A stretch of DNA of 64,000 bases from Paenibacillus sp. FSL A5-0031 (GTDB taxonomy: Bacteria; Bacillota; Bacilli; Paenibacillales; Paenibacillaceae), in the NCBI RefSeq assembly GCF_001956295.1, contig NZ_MRTD01000009.1:124001-188000 (forward strand), given 5' to 3'. Under the pieces are notes generated by a model. The model was not told the DNA's origin. It saw nothing but the letters and a program-made list of their open reading frames with translations, and did no database searches. Positions 60,812 to 64,000 of the stretch are shown one piece after another. The number at the start of each line of letters is the position of its first letter. The stretch's first letter is position 1. The translations under genes were made by a program, and so were the position numbers.

Positions 60812-61812
60812 GTGATACGAACGAATGCATTTCGCTGCGGGAAAGTTAAGGTGAACGCTGTTCCTGCTCCAAGCTCGGATTTGACATGGACACGGATCAA
60901 CAGCGATTGAGCTGCTTTTTGAGCTAAATACAATCCCATGCCTGTTGCGGCGCTGTCTTGGTGCATTGTCGTCGATGTAAAGCCTTTATCAAAAATGCGA
61001 GGCAGATCCTTCGGATCGATGCCGCGGCCATTATCAATAATTTCGAGGATAGTCTGCTGATTCCGCTGATAGCTCTTGATCACGATATCTGAAGGAGGGC
61101 TATATTTTACAGCGTTGGTTAAAATCTGTCTGATGATAAAGGAAAGCCATTTCGCATCGCTCAGCGCTTTCGGTTCATCCAATTGAATATCAAAGCCGAT
61201 CCCCTTCTGGATACACCATGATTGCAGCGTCTTGATTTCATCGAAGATGATCGTTTCCAAATCGGTGTTTTCGATATAGATATCATTTTCAATAAACGGT
61301 ATGCGTCTCTGATGGAGCTGCTGGTCGAGCAGGAGGTGAATCCGCAGCCATTCATACGTCAAATGCGTTTTCATTCCTTCATCCTGTATACGGTCTATCA
61401 TGAGACGCATCGCGGTTAGCGGCGTTTTTACCTCGTGTATCCAAGATAACAGCTCATCCTTCTCATGCTCCAAAATCATCCGATTGTTCATTGCAGCGTG
61501 CTTCAGCAGTTCCGCTTGATTCGTCATGCTTTTTTCGATTACTTTCTCAAACGGACTCTCCGGCTCAGCCATGCTCGTAGTATCCAGGCTGATGTCTCGC
61601 TCCTCTAAGCTTCTGATGAACCTTGTTTCTTTATGATACCGGATGACGAAATGGATGATAAAAATAATCGAAGATAAATAAAAGAGATAGATCATCGATC
61701 GCAGAGGAATCGTTGAATCTACATAAGCACAAACAAGGATCAGCAGCTGCAAAATAATAAACAAAAGAATCCAGCTGCGCCGTTCCACTATATATTTTCT
61801 AATCATAATCAT
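60802..61812 (-). CDS. BceS-type intramembrane-sensing histidine kinase
   Basis: 336 residues from ATG 61812 (AGAGG upstream; ATG 61806 is a close alternative). Two membrane segments ([18 protein letters not shown] and [18 protein letters not shown]) separated by only about eight residues, so there is almost no external sensor. H-box [14 protein letters not shown] (His about 128), N-box [12 protein letters not shown]-boxes DNGRGIDP and [11 protein letters not shown]. As in B. subtilis BceS, the signal should come from the BceAB transporter. Overlaps the regulator gene by 14 nt. Confidence 0.92.
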   Translation of the reverse strand: MIMIRKYIVERRSWILLFIILQLLILVCAYVDSTIPLRSMIYLFYLSSIIFIIHFVIRYHKETRFIRSLEERDISLDTTSMAEPESPFEKVIEKSMTNQAELLKHAAMNNRMILEHEKDELLSWIHEVKTPLTAMRLMIDRIQDEGMKTHLTYEWLRIHLLLDQQLHQRRIPFIENDIYIENTDLETIIFDEIKTLQSWCIQKGIGFDIQLDEPKALSDAKWLSFIIRQILTNAVKYSPPSDIVIKSYQRNQQTILEIIDNGRGIDPKDLPRIFDKGFTSTTMHQDSAATGMGLYLAQKAAQSLLIRVHVKSELGAGTAFTLTFPQRNAFVRITSM

Positions 61813-62494
61813 GCGCCTCTTCAACAGCCATATAGCCTTGTCCAACTTTCGTTTCAACAAAACGGCCCAGTTCAATTTCATCGAGCCTTTTGCGCAACCG
61901 GTTCACATTCACTGTAAGCGTGTTGTCACTGACAAACCGTTTATCATCCCATAAGCTATTAATCAATTCTTCTCGGCTAACAATCTTATTTTTACGGTCA
62001 ATGAGCATTTTTAAAATAAAGATCTCATTTTTGGTAAGCTCAATGGAACCTTTATGATTGGAGACCAGATTTTTCTCATAATCAACCTTTGCGTCGCACC
62101 AGGTTTTAAGCTCGATATGTTCGGTATTGTAATTGTATACCCGCCGAAGAATAGCTTGTATTTTGACGATGAGCACATCGAAGTGAAAGGGCTTTTGTAT
62201 ATAATCATCCGCTCCAAGCTGCATAGACATGACGATGTCCGTCGGGTGGTCTCGCGAGGATAGGAAGATGATCGGGACGCTCGAGTGGGAACGTATCATT
62301 CTGCACCAATGAAATCCATCGAATTTTGGAAGCTGAATATCGATGATCACGAGGTCCGGCTTAACCAAGGTAAATTGCTGAATCACTTTCTCAAAATCCG
62401 AAATGCCATGTACTTCATATGACCACTGGGATAATCGGTCTTTTATCTCGTTAAATAACGTTGTGTCATCTTCAATTAACAATAGTTTAAACAT
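61799..62494 (-). CDS. BceR-type OmpR-family response regulator
   Basis: 231 residues. Receiver domain with EDD at 8-10, Asp 52 in VIIDIQLPKFDG and Lys in IQKPF; winged helix with LTKNEIFILKMLID and DNTLTVNVNRLRKRLDEIEL, ending GQGYMAVE. It would bind the palindrome ahead of bceA to activate the transporter. GGTGACC precedes the ATG. Confidence 0.92.
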   Translation of the reverse strand: MFKLLLIEDDTTLFNEIKDRLSQWSYEVHGISDFEKVIQQFTLVKPDLVIIDIQLPKFDGFHWCRMIRSHSSVPIIFLSSRDHPTDIVMSMQLGADDYIQKPFHFDVLIVKIQAILRRVYNYNTEHIELKTWCDAKVDYEKNLVSNHKGSIELTKNEIFILKMLIDRKNKIVSREELINSLWDDKRFVSDNTLTVNVNRLRKRLDEIELGRFVETKVGQGYMAVEEAHDYD

Positions 62495-62553
62495 AGGGTC
62501 ACCGCTTTTTTAAAAGTTTATTACTATGAATTGTATAGGAAAATCCCTATGTA

Positions 62554-62567
62554 TGCCATAAATGGCA
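62554..62567. promoter_or_regulatory. 14-bp palindrome upstream of the bceR-like gene
   Basis: TGCCAT-AA-ATGGCA, perfect dyad. On the minus strand TTATGG and TATACA could be -35 and -10 with an 18-nt spacer, so the dyad would overlap the -35. Confidence 0.4.
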
Positions 62568-62625
62568 CGGAACAAAGTGCTGCATAGAGAGAGGGGATGA
62601 GAAAAGAAGGTTGTGCAACATTTTG

Positions 62626-62639
62626 TGCAAACGTTGTCA
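62626..62639 (+). promoter_or_regulatory. cre-like CcpA site 1
   Basis: TGCAAACGTTGTCA matches TGnAAnCGnnnnCA at all fixed positions; it lies about 58 nt upstream of the -35. Confidence 0.6.
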
Positions 62640-62696
62640 TTTCAAGAGAAAAAGGTGAATTTACGTGTCGAAATAGGTAAAAGGTGAGAAAAACAA

Positions 62697-62726
62697 TTGA
62701 CAGCGCTTTATTTTGAGTATTAATAT
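62697..62726 (+). promoter_or_regulatory. Predicted sigma-A promoter of the pullulanase gene
   Basis: TTGACA (62697-62702), 18-nt spacer, TAATAT (62721-62726). Leader of about 220 nt to the start codon. Confidence 0.65.
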
Positions 62727-62733
62727 GGGAATC

Positions 62734-62747
62734 AGCAAACGCTTTCA
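62734..62747 (+). promoter_or_regulatory. cre-like CcpA site 2
   Basis: AGCAAACGCTTTCA, one mismatch from the cre consensus, at about +1 to +14 of the predicted promoter. Confidence 0.6.
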
Positions 62748-62818
62748 TTGCACTTTTATGACTGGAATAGCTGTTGTAGAAGATGCGGTTAAAAAGTTTG
62801 CATTAATTATGTTATTTG

Positions 62819-62832
62819 TGCAAACGCTTGCA
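62819..62832 (+). promoter_or_regulatory. cre-like CcpA site 3
   Basis: TGCAAACGCTTGCA, full match to the cre consensus and nearly palindromic, about 85 nt downstream of the promoter: a roadblock position. Confidence 0.65.
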
Positions 62833-62956
62833 TAAAATCTATAGCTGTTTAGACAGAAGTCAGGGGGTGTTGTGTTAACGAACTTTGGTGTAGACGGAAC
62901 GGTGCGAGTTGATGATTGAAAGGTGCAATGATCATAATTTGAGGAGGTTCATCCAA

Positions 62957-64000
62957 ATGGGCTTTGCTTTAAAACGAAAGAAAATGATGTCTATCATGCT
63001 TATTGCAGCTATGATCTGGTCGATAGTGGGCGCAATACCGCTACATACGAACGCCGCGGCGCCAACTCAGGTTGTTCTTGTCGGCGACTTGCAGAAGGGG
63101 CTCGGTAACAGCGAGAATTGGGACCCCAAAGCCGAGGTAACCAAGATGAGCGAGAGCGGCAGCGGTTATTATACGTTTAAGGCTACGCTGCCAGCAGGCA
63201 CATATGAATATAAAGTAGCTCTAAATGGAGGCTGGTTGGAAAGCTATGGCTTTGGCAATTACACGAATCCAAGCGGTGTGGATAGCGGCGGCAATATTAA
63301 GCTGACACTCTCCGAAGAGAAAGAAGTGACTTTTTATTATAACCACGATACACATAAAATTGCGGATTCTACCTATTACACCCAGGTAGCCAGCGACAAG
63401 CTGCCTCGGATTGTTGGGACACTGCAGGTTCCGCTAGGGGAACCAAGTAACTGGGCACCAGAATCGGCGCTATCTATTTTGACTGATACCGATCTGGATG
63501 GCGTCTACACGATAACGAAAGATGTACCCAAAGGGGATTACAAATTCAAAATCGTGCTTGGATCGACTTGGGATGACCAGACGTATCCAAAGGATGATCA
63601 ATTGCTTAGTCTTCCTGCCGATCTTCCAGTAACGTTTAAATATAACGCGAATACAGAAGTAGTATCAGCAGATTTCAAAGCACCAGTTGACCCGAGTCCG
63701 AGTCCAGATCCGGTTGACCCGAACCTCGATCCGATTCCGGCTAACCATCTGCGCATTCATTACAATCGGGCAGATGCTCTTTATGAGAATCAAGGAATAT
63801 GGACATGGGATCAGGTTGCCGCTCCTTCAACGGGCTGGCCGCTTGGCGCAATAGCGTTTCCAGCAGATAAGAGAGACAGCTATGGTGCCTATGTTGATAT
63901 TCCACTAGCTGCGAATGCCAAAAAAGTGGGCTTCCTTATTGTTAATCGATTAGATGGAGCTAAGGATGGCGGCGATAAAACGGTATCCATAAGCTCCCCT
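62957..64000 (+). CDS. Secreted pullulanase-type starch-active protein, N-terminal part (3' end outside window)
   Basis: Open from ATG 62957 (GAGGAGG at 62941-62947) to the window end, 348 codons. Signal peptide with positive N-region (LKRKK) and cleavage near TNAAA. Two X25-like pullulanase modules follow: about 38-135 (VVLVGDLQKGLGNSENWDP, GTYEYKVALNGGWLESYG) and about 150-245 (PRIVGTLQVPLGEPSNWAP, GDYKFKIVLGSTWDDQTY). Then a Pro/Asp/Ser linker (PVDPSPSPDPVDPN) and a CBM41-like starch-binding domain (LRIHYNRADALYENQGIWTW). The catalytic GH13 part would lie beyond 64000. Confidence 0.85.
   Translation, partial: MGFALKRKKMMSIMLIAAMIWSIVGAIPLHTNAAAPTQVVLVGDLQKGLGNSENWDPKAEVTKMSESGSGYYTFKATLPAGTYEYKVALNGGWLESYGFGNYTNPSGVDSGGNIKLTLSEEKEVTFYYNHDTHKIADSTYYTQVASDKLPRIVGTLQVPLGEPSNWAPESALSILTDTDLDGVYTITKDVPKGDYKFKIVLGSTWDDQTYPKDDQLLSLPADLPVTFKYNANTEVVSADFKAPVDPSPSPDPVDPNLDPIPANHLRIHYNRADALYENQGIWTWDQVAAPSTGWPLGAIAFPADKRDSYGAYVDIPLAANAKKVGFLIVNRLDGAKDGGDKTVSISSP

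Noticed and set aside
62876..62882. Single TAACGAA box in the pullulanase leader
   Set aside because: No partner box at +50, +126 or +176, so it is not a copy of the four-box element.

Overview
The window reads as chromosomal DNA from a Gram-positive, endospore-forming Bacillota, most likely Paenibacillus or a close relative. Reasons are the strong AGGAGG ribosome sites, many TTG/GTG starts, LplB/YtcP/solute-binding-protein sugar importers paired with YesM/YesN two-component systems, a Btr-type AraC regulator, a BceRSAB module, a CsoR-CopZ-CopA copper locus and many AraC regulators. It is gene-dense. I saw no rRNA, tRNA, CRISPR array, intact insertion sequence or prophage. The first gene is cut at its 5' end and the last (a pullulanase-type protein) at its 3' end.

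Layout. 1-3.4 kb: membrane protein tail, ATP-grasp ligase, small unknowns and a lipoprotein. 3.4-4.1 kb: a tandem-duplicated non-coding element followed by a Gly-X-Y-like microsatellite. 4.3-13.4 kb: an intracellular GH5 glycosidase, an LplB/YtcP/solute-binding sugar importer without its own ATPase, and a YesM/YesN pair that probably controls it. 13.4-16.1 kb: DUF3626, DUF6526 and DUF2306 proteins. 16.4-22.8 kb: thioredoxin, a DHA2 MFS exporter, CsoR, CopZ, CopA and a His-rich lipoprotein; three promoters here carry the same CsoR-type operator. 22.9-26.2 kb: an OmpR/HK/ABC-2 peptide-resistance module. 26.4-33.8 kb: an AI-2E family protein and a complete Opp/Dpp peptide importer. 33.8-36.6 kb: a siderophore-binding lipoprotein and a Btr-like regulator, each behind a Fur-like box. 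37-43.4 kb: a ZmaR-type acetyltransferase with an unusual leader, AraC, OsmC, TetR, SDR and SET proteins. 43.5-54.5 kb: TIMP-like protein, HAD phosphatase, MocR, RidA, LTA synthase, glutamate racemase, exonuclease III, MarR/WrbA, AraC and an orphan membrane protein. 54.5-57.9 kb: a third copy of the dispersed element, a PhyH-HEAT fusion and an aldehyde dehydrogenase. 57.9-62.5 kb: BceRSAB-like detoxification module. 62.5-64 kb: a catabolite-controlled promoter region and the start of a secreted pullulanase.

The most unusual signal is non-coding. Three copies (two in tandem at 3.4-3.9 kb, one at 54.5-54.7 kb) of an element carry four TAACGAA-type boxes, two direct and two inverted, at exactly the same spacing (50, 76 and 50 nt) although much of the intervening sequence differs. 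Other points are a CsoR-type promoter set that includes an MFS exporter, a short leader ORF plus a 14-bp stem ahead of the acetyltransferase, and three cre-like sites ahead of the pullulanase gene. All functions are inferred from sequence reading alone.
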